Below, in pieces: positions 36,565 to 45,322 of a stretch of 64,000 bases of DNA (position 1 is its first letter; every line of letters starts with the position of its first letter). Below the pieces are notes generated by a model. That model was not told the origin of the DNA and made no database searches. It worked only from the letters and a program-made list of their open reading frames with translations. The DNA is from Pseudomonas sp. Irchel s3h14. Its GTDB lineage: Bacteria; Pseudomonadota; Gammaproteobacteria; Pseudomonadales; Pseudomonadaceae. Made by a program: the position numbers and the translations under genes. The stretch covers positions 62,001-126,000 of the forward strand of contig NZ_FYDJ01000004.1 of assembly GCF_900187425.1 (NCBI RefSeq), read 5' to 3'.

Positions 36565-36673
36565 GGCGAATCCCTCCGATTGAGGCACCAACATGCGCCG
36601 GGTTTTGGGGGAAGTCATGGTGGATAAGGGAGGGTGATGGGCCGTTGGATTTGTGGTGAATGTTCTGGCCTCT

Positions 36674-36753
36674 TCGCGAGCAAGCCCGCTCCCACATTCG
36701 TCCGCATTCATCCGGGAGAACTCGGTTAAATGTGGGAGCGGGCTTGCTCGCGA
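36674..36753. repeat. Palindromic repeat, TGTGGGAGCGGGCTTGCTCGCGA family
   Basis: Arms TCGCGAGCAAGCCCGCTCCC and complement around a 31-base centre that closely resembles that of the copy at 40074-40172. Confidence 0.92.
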
Positions 36754-36829
36754 TGAACGATAACGCGGTCCCACTGGACGCCCACTGTCCGCCGGGTCAG
36801 CATGGCGCCTCGAAATCGGGACCTTGATC

Positions 36830-37714
36830 ATGCGACGACTGCCTTCTTTAGCAGCACTCAGAACCTTCGAATGCGCCGCCCGCCACGCCCATTTCGGTCG
36901 GGCGGCGGCGGAGTTGTGCGTCACCGACAGCGCGGTCAGCCATCAGATTCGCCAGCTCGAAGAGCAATTGGGCGTGACGTTGTTCATCCGAGAAGGCCGG
37001 CAGATTCGCCCGACGATGGCCGCCGGGCGCCTGATGCAAAGTCTGCAGCAGGCCTTCGAGCTGATCGGTGATGCCTGCGATGAGCTGCGTGACCCGTCAT
37101 CGCTGGCGGTGTTGCGTCTGGCAGTCACTGCCGAGCTGGCGCAAAAGTGGTTGATGAGTCGCCTGACGGATTTCTACGCGCGCTATCCGCACATCACCTT
37201 GCACCTCTACGAACAACCGATCGACGCCACAGCGCCAGGAGAAGACATCGACCTGGCGATCACTTACGGCACCGGCCCGGTGGACAGCAGCGCGTACTTT
37301 GTCCGGCCCTTGCCGGCGTTGCAGTTCTTCCCGGTGTGCAGCCCCGGACTGTTCAACCAGGGCACGTTGAAAACCCCGAAGGATCTGGCGCGTCACTGCC
37401 TGCTGCACGACGATCAGGACGGCAAGACCTGGACCGCCTGGCTCACCAGCCATGCCGGCGATCAGCGTCCGGAACGACAGTTGTATTTCGCCCACGCCGG
37501 TTTGGCGCTGGAAGCGGCGGCTCAAGGTCAGGGTGTGGCCATGGGCGATAACTTGACCGCGCAGGAGGATTTGCTCAGCGGTCGTCTGGTCCGGCCGTTC
37601 ACTTCAAGCATGACTGCACTCGGCCAATATGCGCTGGTGTGTGAGCGGGTGCGGCTGGAGCGCCCGGCAGTGGCGCAGATGCTGGAGTGGTTCAACGATC
37701 AGCTGATCGATTGA
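36830..37714 (+). CDS. LysR-family transcriptional regulator (GcvA-like)
   Basis: A 294-residue LysR regulator. The N-terminal winged helix is RLPSLAALRTFECAARHAHF, followed by LCVTDSAVSHQIRQLEEQLG. The effector domain contains TPKDLARHCLLHDD and GQGVAMGD, typical of the GcvA subgroup. It is upstream of and in the same direction as the agmatine-deiminase-like and PotF-like genes, 100 bases away, and probably regulates them. Start taken at ATG 36830. Confidence 0.88.
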   Translation: MRRLPSLAALRTFECAARHAHFGRAAAELCVTDSAVSHQIRQLEEQLGVTLFIREGRQIRPTMAAGRLMQSLQQAFELIGDACDELRDPSSLAVLRLAVTAELAQKWLMSRLTDFYARYPHITLHLYEQPIDATAPGEDIDLAITYGTGPVDSSAYFVRPLPALQFFPVCSPGLFNQGTLKTPKDLARHCLLHDDQDGKTWTAWLTSHAGDQRPERQLYFAHAGLALEAAAQGQGVAMGDNLTAQEDLLSGRLVRPFTSSMTALGQYALVCERVRLERPAVAQMLEWFNDQLID

Positions 37715-37814
37715 TGAATTGAATTCAAGTATTCCGAAATATTCATCGTTGGCGAGGAGGGCGCTGGCGACCGTAGCCTGTGGTTATTCCAATCCCCGTT
37801 GATGAGGTTTGACC

Positions 37815-38939
37815 ATGGCACGGTTGCTCGACTCCACCCCCAAACTCGATGGTTTCCGCCTGCCCGGCGAATTCGAAACCAAGTCCGGTTGCTGGCTCGG
37901 CTGGCCGGAGCGCACCGACGTCTGGCGCAATGGCGCCAAGCCTGCGCAGAAAGTCTGGGTGCAGATCGTCACCGCCATCTCCCGCAGCGAACCGGTCACC
38001 GTGTGCGCCTCCGCTGCGCAGTTCGCCACCGCTCGCCGCCAATTGCCGCCTCAAGTGCGGGTGGTGGAAATGACCTGCAACGACACCTGGTTCCGTGACA
38101 GTGGCCCGTGCTTTGTGGTCAATGACGACAGCGGTGAGGTGCGCGGCGTTGACTTTGAGTTCAACGCATACGGCGGCCTCGACGGTGGCTTGTACTACCC
38201 GTGGGACAAGGACGATCAGATCGCCAGCAAAATCCTCGAAATCGAACGGTTCGACCGCTACCGCGCGCCGCTGATTGCCGAATTGGGCGGTATCCAGAGC
38301 GACGGCGAGGGCAGCATTCTCACCACCGAGCAATGCCTGCTCAACCGCAATCGCAACCAGCATTTGGGCAAGGAAGAAGTCACCCGCCGACTGACCGATT
38401 ACCTCGGCGCCGAGCAAATCATCTGGCTGCCACGGGGCTGCAAATTCGACGAAACCGACGGCCATGTCGATGATCTCGCCTGCTTCGTGCGCCCCGGTGA
38501 AGTGGTGCTGCAATGGACCGATAATCGCGATGATCCGCAATGGGAAATCTACCAGGAGGCCTACGACATCCTGCGCACCACCCGCGACAGCCGTGGCCGT
38601 GAGTTGATCGTGCACAAACTGCCACAACCGAATGTGCTGGAATGGACCGCCGAGGAAGCTGAAGGCCTGGATCAGCAAGACAGCACGCACACCCGTCAGG
38701 CCGGGACGAAAATCTGCGCGTCGTACATCAACTACTACGCCGGCAATTCCTCGATCGTGGTGCCTTTGTTTGGTGATCGTAATGATCAGGCAGCAATGGC
38801 GACCCTTGCGGAACTGTTCCCGCAACACAAAATCGTCGGTATCGAAAACTCCAGGGAAATCCTCCTCGGTGGCGGTAACGTCGCGTGCATCACCATGCCG
38901 CAGTATGCAGGCAGTGCCTGCAACAAAAAGGGAGTTTGA
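37815..38939 (+). CDS. Agmatine deiminase-family protein, divergent paralogue
   Basis: A 374-residue guanidino-group-modifying enzyme (AguA/PPAD_PAD fold) that would release ammonia from agmatine or a related guanidine. Catalytic residues are retained: Asp90 in CNDTW, His217 and Asp219 in DGHVDD, and Cys358 in LGGGNVACIT. Compared with AguA as I know it, the pocket motifs differ: EGGSIHVDGEG is ELGGIQSDGEG here, and GGNIHC followed by QQ is GGNVAC followed by MPQ. Chemistry is therefore likely conserved but substrate may not be agmatine. It is coupled to a PotF-like binding protein gene 2 bases downstream. Confidence 0.85.
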   Translation: MARLLDSTPKLDGFRLPGEFETKSGCWLGWPERTDVWRNGAKPAQKVWVQIVTAISRSEPVTVCASAAQFATARRQLPPQVRVVEMTCNDTWFRDSGPCFVVNDDSGEVRGVDFEFNAYGGLDGGLYYPWDKDDQIASKILEIERFDRYRAPLIAELGGIQSDGEGSILTTEQCLLNRNRNQHLGKEEVTRRLTDYLGAEQIIWLPRGCKFDETDGHVDDLACFVRPGEVVLQWTDNRDDPQWEIYQEAYDILRTTRDSRGRELIVHKLPQPNVLEWTAEEAEGLDQQDSTHTRQAGTKICASYINYYAGNSSIVVPLFGDRNDQAAMATLAELFPQHKIVGIENSREILLGGGNVACITMPQYAGSACNKKGV

Positions 38940-38941
38940 AA

Positions 38942-40039
38942 ATGGGCCTGCACAAACTGACTCAAGCGTTATTGCTGGTGCTTGCACCCCTGTGTGTGCA
39001 GGCCGCCGACACCGCCAAGCCGGTGGTCAATCTGTACATCTGGGGCGAGTACCTGGCCCCGGACACCCTGACCAATTTCGAGAAGAAAACCGGCATCCAC
39101 GTGGTGGTCGACCACTTCGACTCCCTGGAAACCGTAGAGACCAAACTGCTCACCGGACGTAGCGGCTATGACCTGGTGCTGACCGCCGGCCAACATTTGT
39201 CCCGGGCGATCCAGAGCGGGGCGATTCAAATCCTGAACCCGCAACAGCTGCCGCATTTTGCTGGCGTGGGTGACGAGTTCCGCCAGCACATGGCGGTGTT
39301 CGATCCGGGCAATCGGTACGCCGGGATCTACGCCTGGGGCACCACTGGCGTCGGCTATCAGGAAGAGGCAATCAACAAGCGCCTGCCCGACGCACCACGG
39401 GACAGTTGGGCGATGCTGTTCAACCCAGCGGTGGTGTCGAAATTTGCCGATTGCGGGGTCAGTTTGCTCAACGATCCCAACGAGGTTTTCGCAGCGGTCA
39501 TGAAGTACATGGGCCTGGACATCAACCGTCAGAACCTCGATGACCTGAAGCGGGCCGAGCAGCAACTGGCGAAGATCCGGCCCTACATCCGCTACTTCGA
39601 CAATGACCTGAACATCAGCGACCTGGCCAATGGCAACACCTGCGTCGCGATGTCATGGAACGGCAACGTCGCCATCGCCGCCGGACAGGCCGAGGCTGCG
39701 AACAAGCCGTTCAAGTTGAATTATCAGATACCGAAGGAGGGCACGTTGATCTGGTTCGACGCGATGGTCATTCCCAAGGATGCGCCTCATCCGCAGGCGG
39801 GACTGGCGTTGATGGATTATCTAATGACGCCGGAGGTGATTGCGCCGATCACTGACACCATCCACTACGCCAATGCGATTACGGCGGCGGACGGCTTGAT
39901 TGATCCGGCGATTCGCAATGACCCGGGGACGTATCCGTCGGCTGAAGTGAGGGCTTCGTTGTATAGCAAGAATGACAATGGCAAGGCGTTTAACCGGGCG
40001 TTGATTCGGGCGTTCAGTCGGTTGAAGTCGGGGTTGTGA
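38942..40039 (+). CDS. Polyamine ABC-transporter periplasmic binding protein (PotF/PotD-like)
   Basis: A 365-residue exported protein. The signal peptide ends near VQA-AD. Family landmarks are VVNLYIWGEYLAPDTL, SGYDLVLTAGQHL (usual YDLVVPS), AWGTTGVGYQEEAI and CVAMSWNGNVAIA. It probably delivers a polyamine or guanidine compound. The permease and ATPase genes are not in the window, so it must share a transporter encoded elsewhere, or act as a sensor. Overlapping regulation with the upstream deiminase is expected. Confidence 0.88.
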   Translation: MGLHKLTQALLLVLAPLCVQAADTAKPVVNLYIWGEYLAPDTLTNFEKKTGIHVVVDHFDSLETVETKLLTGRSGYDLVLTAGQHLSRAIQSGAIQILNPQQLPHFAGVGDEFRQHMAVFDPGNRYAGIYAWGTTGVGYQEEAINKRLPDAPRDSWAMLFNPAVVSKFADCGVSLLNDPNEVFAAVMKYMGLDINRQNLDDLKRAEQQLAKIRPYIRYFDNDLNISDLANGNTCVAMSWNGNVAIAAGQAEAANKPFKLNYQIPKEGTLIWFDAMVIPKDAPHPQAGLALMDYLMTPEVIAPITDTIHYANAITAADGLIDPAIRNDPGTYPSAEVRASLYSKNDNGKAFNRALIRAFSRLKSGL

Positions 40040-40073
40040 CTGGCATTGGATGATGTGTTGAATGTGCTGACGC

Positions 40074-40172
40074 CTTCGCGAGCAAGCCCGCTCCCACATT
40101 CGACCGCATTCATCCGGTAGAGCTCGGTTAAATGTGGGAGCGGCGGTGCGACGATTCGACTTGCTCGCGAAG
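40074..40172. repeat. Palindromic repeat, TGTGGGAGCGGGCTTGCTCGCGAAG family, variant right arm
   Basis: The left arm is standard. The right arm has an insertion GCGGTGCGACGATTCGA between GGGAGCG and CTTGCTCG, the reverse-complement counterpart of that in 4765-4869. Confidence 0.88.
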
Positions 40173-40186
40173 AACGATAACGCGGT

Positions 40187-40804
40187 CTACCGGTTGGGCA
40201 CACGCCACAAATACCACGCCGCCACCGTCCGAAACGGACTCCACCCCAGCCCGATCTCAATCATCTGCTTGCGATTGGGCTGCACCTCCAACCCCTTCAT
40301 CCGCCGATACCCCTCACGCACCCCGAAATCATCGGCCGGCAAAATATCCGGTCGTTCCAGGCTGTAAATCAGCAACATCTCAACCGTCCAGCGCCCAACC
40401 CCACGCAGGGTGATCAAGCGTTCGATCAACGCTTCATCATCCATGGCCAGTGCCGTGGCGTAATCCGGCACCACACCGTCCAGCGCTGCTTGGGCAATGC
40501 CCTGAATGGTCGCGATCTTGCCAGCGGAAAACCCGCAACTGCGCAGTTGATCAAACTCAGTCGCGACAATCTGTTCAGGCCTCGGGAACTCACCCGTCCC
40601 AAACAACGCGATCAACCGACCGACAATCGCATCCCCGGCCTTCGCATGCAGTTGCTGGTAGGCAATCGCCCGCACCAGTGACTCATAAGGATCGCGAGCC
40701 GCATGGGGCTGATGCAGGCAAGGGCCGACGGCTGCGATGTGGCGGCGCCAGTCCTCATCGATGGACGATAGAAACTCGGTGGCGGGCAGATAGGCGTCGG
40801 GCAT
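40187..40804 (-). CDS. alkA: DNA-3-methyladenine glycosylase II (AlkA-type, HhH-GPD)
   Basis: A 205-residue base-excision glycosylase. Helix-hairpin-helix LRGVGRWTVEM (133-143) and the catalytic Asp in ILPADDFGV (158/159). It lacks the N-terminal beta domain of E. coli AlkA, so it is the short type. Last gene of the ada / ICL-PEPM-like / alkA set; its start is only 4 bases after the preceding stop, consistent with a methylation-induced operon. Confidence 0.9.
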   Translation of the reverse strand: MPDAYLPATEFLSSIDEDWRRHIAAVGPCLHQPHAARDPYESLVRAIAYQQLHAKAGDAIVGRLIALFGTGEFPRPEQIVATEFDQLRSCGFSAGKIATIQGIAQAALDGVVPDYATALAMDDEALIERLITLRGVGRWTVEMLLIYSLERPDILPADDFGVREGYRRMKGLEVQPNRKQMIEIGLGWSPFRTVAAWYLWRVPNR

Positions 40805-40808
40805 GGGG

Positions 40809-41612
40809 TCAAGCTTTCCCGGACGGCGCCAACAAGGCGTTCACTTCGCCATAGGTGAAGGTCTTCAGATCACGGCTGTCGAGTGTTCCTGTTTCCAGAA
40901 AGCTCTTGGCCAGTGCGCTCATGGCGCCATACAGAAACTCGGCAATGCGTGAACCCGCGCTCAAACGGCGTACGCCGAGGGCTTTCAGCTCTTCAGGCGA
41001 TGGCAAACCGGGGAGCCCGAGGACGTTCAATGGCAACGGAGTGCCCTGGCACAGCGCAGCGATTTCGTACTCAGCCGTGACGCCAGCCGCGAACAAACCA
41101 TCGGCACCGGCCGCCTGATACAACGCGGCGCGCCTGAGCGTCTCTGCCACGCGATCTTCGGCGGGCACCAGGCTCTTGAGATACACATCGCTGCGGGCGT
41201 TGATGAACAGCTTCACATTTCGGCGACTGGCAACCTGCCGAGCGATTTCGATCTTGCGCACCAGAAGCTCGGGCGGGGACGCACCGTCCTCGATATTGAT
41301 CCCGACGGCCCCGGCGGCAATCACCGCATCGATGAGGTCGGCCACCCGCGTCAGGTCATCGGAATAACCGGCCTCGATGTCCACGGTCAACGGCACCGAG
41401 ATCACCCGGGCGATGGACTCGACCGTTGATATCAGGCGCTCAAGGGGCAGGGCATTGCCATCCGGATAACCGTGAGCCCAGGCGACTGCCGCGCTGCTGG
41501 TGGCGACGGCTTTACAGCCCAGCTGTTCCACGATGCGCGCCCCGGCGGCATCGGCGACGTTGGTGAGGATCAGCAAGCCGTCGTGGTGCAACTGGTGAAA
41601 TAGGTTGTCCAT
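40809..41612 (-). CDS. Isocitrate lyase/phosphoenolpyruvate mutase-family protein
   Basis: A 267-residue ICL/PEPM-barrel protein. Mg-binding elements are TVDIEAGYSDD (Asp78, Glu80) and NIEDG (Glu108, Asp109), with LFINARSDVYL for the barrel Arg/Asp strand. The KKCGH-type loop of lyases is not present. Such proteins cleave or rearrange C-C or C-P bonds in 2-oxoacid chemistry. It lies between ada and alkA in a tight same-strand row (43 and 4 bases), an odd place for a metabolic enzyme. Start MDNLFHQLHHDG. Confidence 0.87.
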   Translation of the reverse strand: MDNLFHQLHHDGLLILTNVADAAGARIVEQLGCKAVATSSAAVAWAHGYPDGNALPLERLISTVESIARVISVPLTVDIEAGYSDDLTRVADLIDAVIAAGAVGINIEDGASPPELLVRKIEIARQVASRRNVKLFINARSDVYLKSLVPAEDRVAETLRRAALYQAAGADGLFAAGVTAEYEIAALCQGTPLPLNVLGLPGLPSPEELKALGVRRLSAGSRIAEFLYGAMSALAKSFLETGTLDSRDLKTFTYGEVNALLAPSGKA

Positions 41613-41655
41613 CGAATGTCCTTCCTTATGACTGATTGAGAGAGCCGGAAAGTAA

Positions 41656-42738
41656 TCAGAATGCGAGTTGTTGCGTGATCTGCACCGCCGCTTTTTCCAG
41701 CCTGAGCAGGAACGCCTTGCGCGGTTGTCCTCCACCATAGCCGGTCAGCGAGCCGTCCGCGCCGATCACCCGGTGACAGGGCACGACAATCGAGAGACGG
41801 TTATGCCCGTTGGCCAGGCCCACGGCGCGACTGGCGCCGGGTTTGCCCAATAGCGCCGCGATGGCGCCGTAGGTGCTGGTCTGGCCGTACGGGATCTTCG
41901 CCAGTTCGGCCCAGACCTGTCGGGCGAAATCGCTGCCAGGCAAGTGTAGTGGAACGTTGAAGTCAGTGAGTTTGCCGGCGAAATACTGCGTCAGCTCGTC
42001 TTCAATCTGCTGCAAATGCGCGTTATGTCCTGGCGCGACCGCATAGCCGTATCGATTCTGCAATTCTTCGACTTCCCTGGTCAGCGCTGGCCGATCAAGA
42101 AACTCCAGCAGCACCAGGCCGCGTCGTTCGGCCATGGCGATCATCGGCCCCAGCGGTGTGGTCAGGCGAGTGAACAGCAGCGGCTCGCTGTTGGCGGCGC
42201 GGCCCGGCGTGATGTTGAAGGACTTTTGAAACGCATCGCGAAATCCGCTCAGGGACTCGTAGCCCGAGTCGAACGCCGCGCTGTCGATGGAATCGCCCTG
42301 TTTGATCCCGCCCAACGCCATGCCGAGGCGTCGGGTGCGCAGCCAGGCGTGAAAGGTCATGCCGAAATGCTGCTTGAACCAACGGCGCAGTTTCAGCGGC
42401 TCGATGCCCTCGGCCAGCAACTGGGCATCGGTCCAGCGCTGGTCGGGGTCGGCGTCTACCGATTTGAGCAGCCGCTGCACCCAGTCCGGCGCGATGGCCG
42501 CCGCGTCCAGTGGTTTGCAGCGCAGGCAAGCGCGGTAGCCCGCCGACATGCACTCATCGGCATGGGCGAAGAACTCGACATTCTCCGGCTTCGGTTTGCG
42601 CGCGGTGCAACTGGGGCGACAGAAGATGCCGGTGGTTTTGACCGCGGTAAAGAACACCCCCTCGTAGGCGGTGTCTCGTTCGAGCATGGCGCGAACCATC
42701 TCGGCGTGGGGCGGAAGCAAAGCGTTTTGTAGGTTCAT
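41656..42738 (-). CDS. ada: Bifunctional Ada: methylphosphotriester-DNA methyltransferase / transcriptional activator / O6-methylguanine-DNA methyltransferase
   Basis: A 360-residue full-length Ada. The N-terminal zinc domain has Cys40, Cys44, Cys71, Cys74 in GIFCRPSCTARKP and ACLRCKP; Cys40 is the phosphotriester methyl acceptor. An AraC-type DNA-binding region covers about 95-190 (FKQHFGMTFHAWLRTRRLG). The C-terminal MGMT domain has IPYGQTSTYGAIA and the acceptor Cys321 in VVPCHRVIGADG. It senses and repairs alkylation and activates its own operon. The ATG at 42738 is chosen; a GTG at 42774 would add 12 residues. Confidence 0.94.
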   Translation of the reverse strand: MNLQNALLPPHAEMVRAMLERDTAYEGVFFTAVKTTGIFCRPSCTARKPKPENVEFFAHADECMSAGYRACLRCKPLDAAAIAPDWVQRLLKSVDADPDQRWTDAQLLAEGIEPLKLRRWFKQHFGMTFHAWLRTRRLGMALGGIKQGDSIDSAAFDSGYESLSGFRDAFQKSFNITPGRAANSEPLLFTRLTTPLGPMIAMAERRGLVLLEFLDRPALTREVEELQNRYGYAVAPGHNAHLQQIEDELTQYFAGKLTDFNVPLHLPGSDFARQVWAELAKIPYGQTSTYGAIAALLGKPGASRAVGLANGHNRLSIVVPCHRVIGADGSLTGYGGGQPRKAFLLRLEKAAVQITQQLAF

Positions 42739-42819
42739 GAAGTGAGCATAAGGCGCGTCGCCCAACGCCTCCACCGGAAAATCGACAGAGAATTCCAGTC
42801 ATTCGTCATGAGGAACTGC

Positions 42820-43860
42820 CTAATGCCTATGTCGGTGATGGATGTCCGGAAAATGTGGATGGCTGTGGCGCAGCGGTGTGTGTTCATGTTCGTGACTGTG
42901 GGGTTCGGTCCCGTCCCACTGGAACGAATGCTCATGTTGATGATGCTCGTCATGCACGTGGCGATGAGCATGCTTGAGCGCCTCATGTTGATGCTCATGG
43001 GCATGACGTTCCTTGAGGTGAATCCATACCCCAAGGCCCATCAACAGCGAAGCGGCCCAAAACGTCAGCGTGACGGGTTCATTCAACAGCAAGATGGCAA
43101 TCGCCGCGCCGAGGAAAGGTGCCGTGGAAAAGTAGGCGCCGGTACGCGCAGTGCCCAGGCCTCGAAGCGCCAGAACGAACAACACCAGGCTGATGCCATA
43201 CCCCAGGAAACCGACGATCAACGTAGGCCCCAGCACCGTCATGTGCGGCAGTTTTGCGCCGAGTAACAGTGCCAGAGAGCAGTTCACCGCCCCGGCGACC
43301 AACCCCTTGATGCCGGCAATAAACAACGCATCCGAGGCCGATACCTTGCGCGTCAGGTTGTTATCGATCGCCCAGCAGACGCAGGCCAGCGCTACCGCCA
43401 ACGGTCCGATCCAGCCCTGTGACTGCGCCGGGTTCTGCGGCCAGGCCAGCAGTAAGCCACCGGCGACGATTGCCAGCATTCCGGCGACGATGCGCCGGTC
43501 AGCGTTCTCCTTGAATACCACCCAGGCCAGGACGGCGGTCAATACCGATTCGAGATTGAGCATCAGCGAGGCTGTGGCGCCGGAGGTCAGGGTCAAACCG
43601 AACATCAGCGCCACCGGCCCGAGCACGCCGCCAAAAGCGATGGCACCGATCAGCCATGGCCACTCCGACGATTTCAGGCCGCTGGGCTGCCAGCCCCGGT
43701 CGCGCAACAGTCTGACGAGCGTCAGGCCCAGCCCGCTGCCCAGGTACAACAAACCGGCCAAAAGGATCGGCGAAAGGTTCAGGCCCAGCAACTTGGCCAA
43801 TGGCGTACTCGCGCCAAAAAGAGCGGCAGCACCAAGGGCGTAGACAACGTTCAGATTCAT
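42820..43860 (-). CDS. EamA/DMT-family transporter with histidine-rich C-terminal tail
   Basis: A 346-residue ten-helix drug/metabolite transporter with two EamA repeats (about 1-130 and 145-275; ALFGASTPLAKLL, CWAIDNNLTRKV). After the last helix there is a 66-residue cytoplasmic tail containing 24 histidines, starting HLKERHAHEHQHE and ending DIHHRHRH. This tail looks like a metal-binding or metal-sensing region (Ni, Co, Zn), as found on metal transporters. Substrate otherwise unknown. Confidence 0.87.
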   Translation of the reverse strand: MNLNVVYALGAAALFGASTPLAKLLGLNLSPILLAGLLYLGSGLGLTLVRLLRDRGWQPSGLKSSEWPWLIGAIAFGGVLGPVALMFGLTLTSGATASLMLNLESVLTAVLAWVVFKENADRRIVAGMLAIVAGGLLLAWPQNPAQSQGWIGPLAVALACVCWAIDNNLTRKVSASDALFIAGIKGLVAGAVNCSLALLLGAKLPHMTVLGPTLIVGFLGYGISLVLFVLALRGLGTARTGAYFSTAPFLGAAIAILLLNEPVTLTFWAASLLMGLGVWIHLKERHAHEHQHEALKHAHRHVHDEHHQHEHSFQWDGTEPHSHEHEHTPLRHSHPHFPDIHHRHRH

Positions 43861-43933
43861 TCAAGGCTCGTTGGAGATTGAGACGGGATGAAACGCAGTT
43901 TGAACCTGCATTGCGTCCAGTCAATCCATAACC

Positions 43934-44554
43934 TCAGGCTCGGCGCGCCATCAGCAACACCGAAGCCGCCGCCGACAGCAATCCCGCGCAGCAACGATTG
44001 AATAGCCGCTTGCCCCGGGGTTCGGCGAACCAGCGGCGCATGTGCAGGCCCATGTAGGCGTAGGCGCCGATGGCGATCCATTCCAGCATCAGGAACAACG
44101 CGCCCAACACGGCGAATTGCGGCGATACGGCTTGGGTCGAGTCGACGAACTGGGGCAGGAACGCGGTGAAGATCAGGATCGCTTTCGGATTACCGGCCGC
44201 CACCAGGAACTCTTGCCGAGCCAACGCCAGCATCCCCACCGGCGCGCCCGCCACCACGTTTTCCGCCCCGGGATCCGCGCGCCACAATTGCCAGGCGAGG
44301 TAGAGCAGATACGCCGCCCCCAGAATCTTGATCGCGTAGAACAACAACTCCGACGTTTGCAGCACCACCGCCAGCCCCGCCGACGCGAGGGCGATCATGC
44401 CGGCGAACGCGAGCAGCCGGCCGATCCCGGCGACACAGGCGATGCGGTAGCCATAGCGGGTCGAGTTGCTGACCGACAACAGGTTGTTCGGCCCGGGCGC
44501 CATGTTCAGGGCGAAGCAGGCCGGAAGAAACAGGGTGAGGGTGGCGAGGTCCAT
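43934..44554 (-). CDS. LysE/RhtB-family amino-acid exporter
   Basis: A 206-residue six-helix exporter. N-terminal MAPGPNNLLSVSNSTRYGYR is the family motif (GPN plus GxxxG region), with NPKAILIFTAFLPQF in mid-protein. It would export an amino acid or homoserine-like compound. Divergent from a second LysE-type gene across 170 bases. Start MDLATLTLFLP. Confidence 0.9.
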   Translation of the reverse strand: MDLATLTLFLPACFALNMAPGPNNLLSVSNSTRYGYRIACVAGIGRLLAFAGMIALASAGLAVVLQTSELLFYAIKILGAAYLLYLAWQLWRADPGAENVVAGAPVGMLALARQEFLVAAGNPKAILIFTAFLPQFVDSTQAVSPQFAVLGALFLMLEWIAIGAYAYMGLHMRRWFAEPRGKRLFNRCCAGLLSAAASVLLMARRA

Positions 44555-44724
44555 GACGGGGCTCCAAAAGCAGGAACGGTATTTTTATCACAGGCGTGGG
44601 GCGGCTTGACCCATACAGTGGTGGACGTCGGTCGCGGTACAGCTGAGGGGTGTTTTGTTCAATACAGCCATCAGGTCGCTCTTTACCTTGAGGCCTCGTT
44701 CAACTGAATTGAAGAAGGTCTGTG

Positions 44725-45312
44725 ATGAGTCTGATTATCTCGATGGCGGCGTTCGCACTGGTGGCCTCAATAACCCCAGGGCCGGTGAACATCGTGGCGT
44801 TGAGTTCCGGCGCGCAGTTTGGTTTTCGCGCCAGTCAAAGGCATGTGGCCGGGGCGACGCTGGGTTTCGTTGTGTTGTTGGTGTTGATGGGATTAGGCCT
44901 GCATGAGGTGTTGCAGCGATGGCCAGCGCTGACGCAGGTGGTGCAATGGGCGGGTGTGGCGTTCCTGTTGTACATGGCCTTCAAGTTGGCCGCCGACAAT
45001 GGGCATCTGGATGCGAAGGAGTCAGGCCGGGCACCGTCGATGGTGTACGGCGCCGTCATGCAATGGCTCAACCCGAAAGCCTGGCTGGCCTGTGTGGCCG
45101 GCATGGGCGCTTTTGTGGCGGATGGCGAGGCGCGGCTGGTCTGGCAGTTTGCGGCGGTGTATCTGGTGGTTTGCTACGTGTCGGTCGGCAGTTGGGTCTA
45201 CGCCGGGACGTTTTTACGCGGGTATTTGAGCAACGCCAAAGGCATGCGGTTGTTTAACCGAAGCATGGCGTTGCTCTTGGTGGTGTGCGCGGGATATTTG
45301 ATCCGGGCTTAG
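44725..45312 (+). CDS. LysE/RhtB-family exporter
   Basis: A 195-residue LysE-type exporter. ASITPGPVNIVALSSGAQFG at the first helix and QWLNPKAWLACVAGM in the middle are the family motifs. ATG 44725 with AAGG upstream is preferred to GTG 44722. It ends 10 bases before the convergent Fic-protein gene. Confidence 0.88.
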   Translation: MSLIISMAAFALVASITPGPVNIVALSSGAQFGFRASQRHVAGATLGFVVLLVLMGLGLHEVLQRWPALTQVVQWAGVAFLLYMAFKLAADNGHLDAKESGRAPSMVYGAVMQWLNPKAWLACVAGMGAFVADGEARLVWQFAAVYLVVCYVSVGSWVYAGTFLRGYLSNAKGMRLFNRSMALLLVVCAGYLIRA

Positions 45313-45322
45313 GCGCTGCGCA

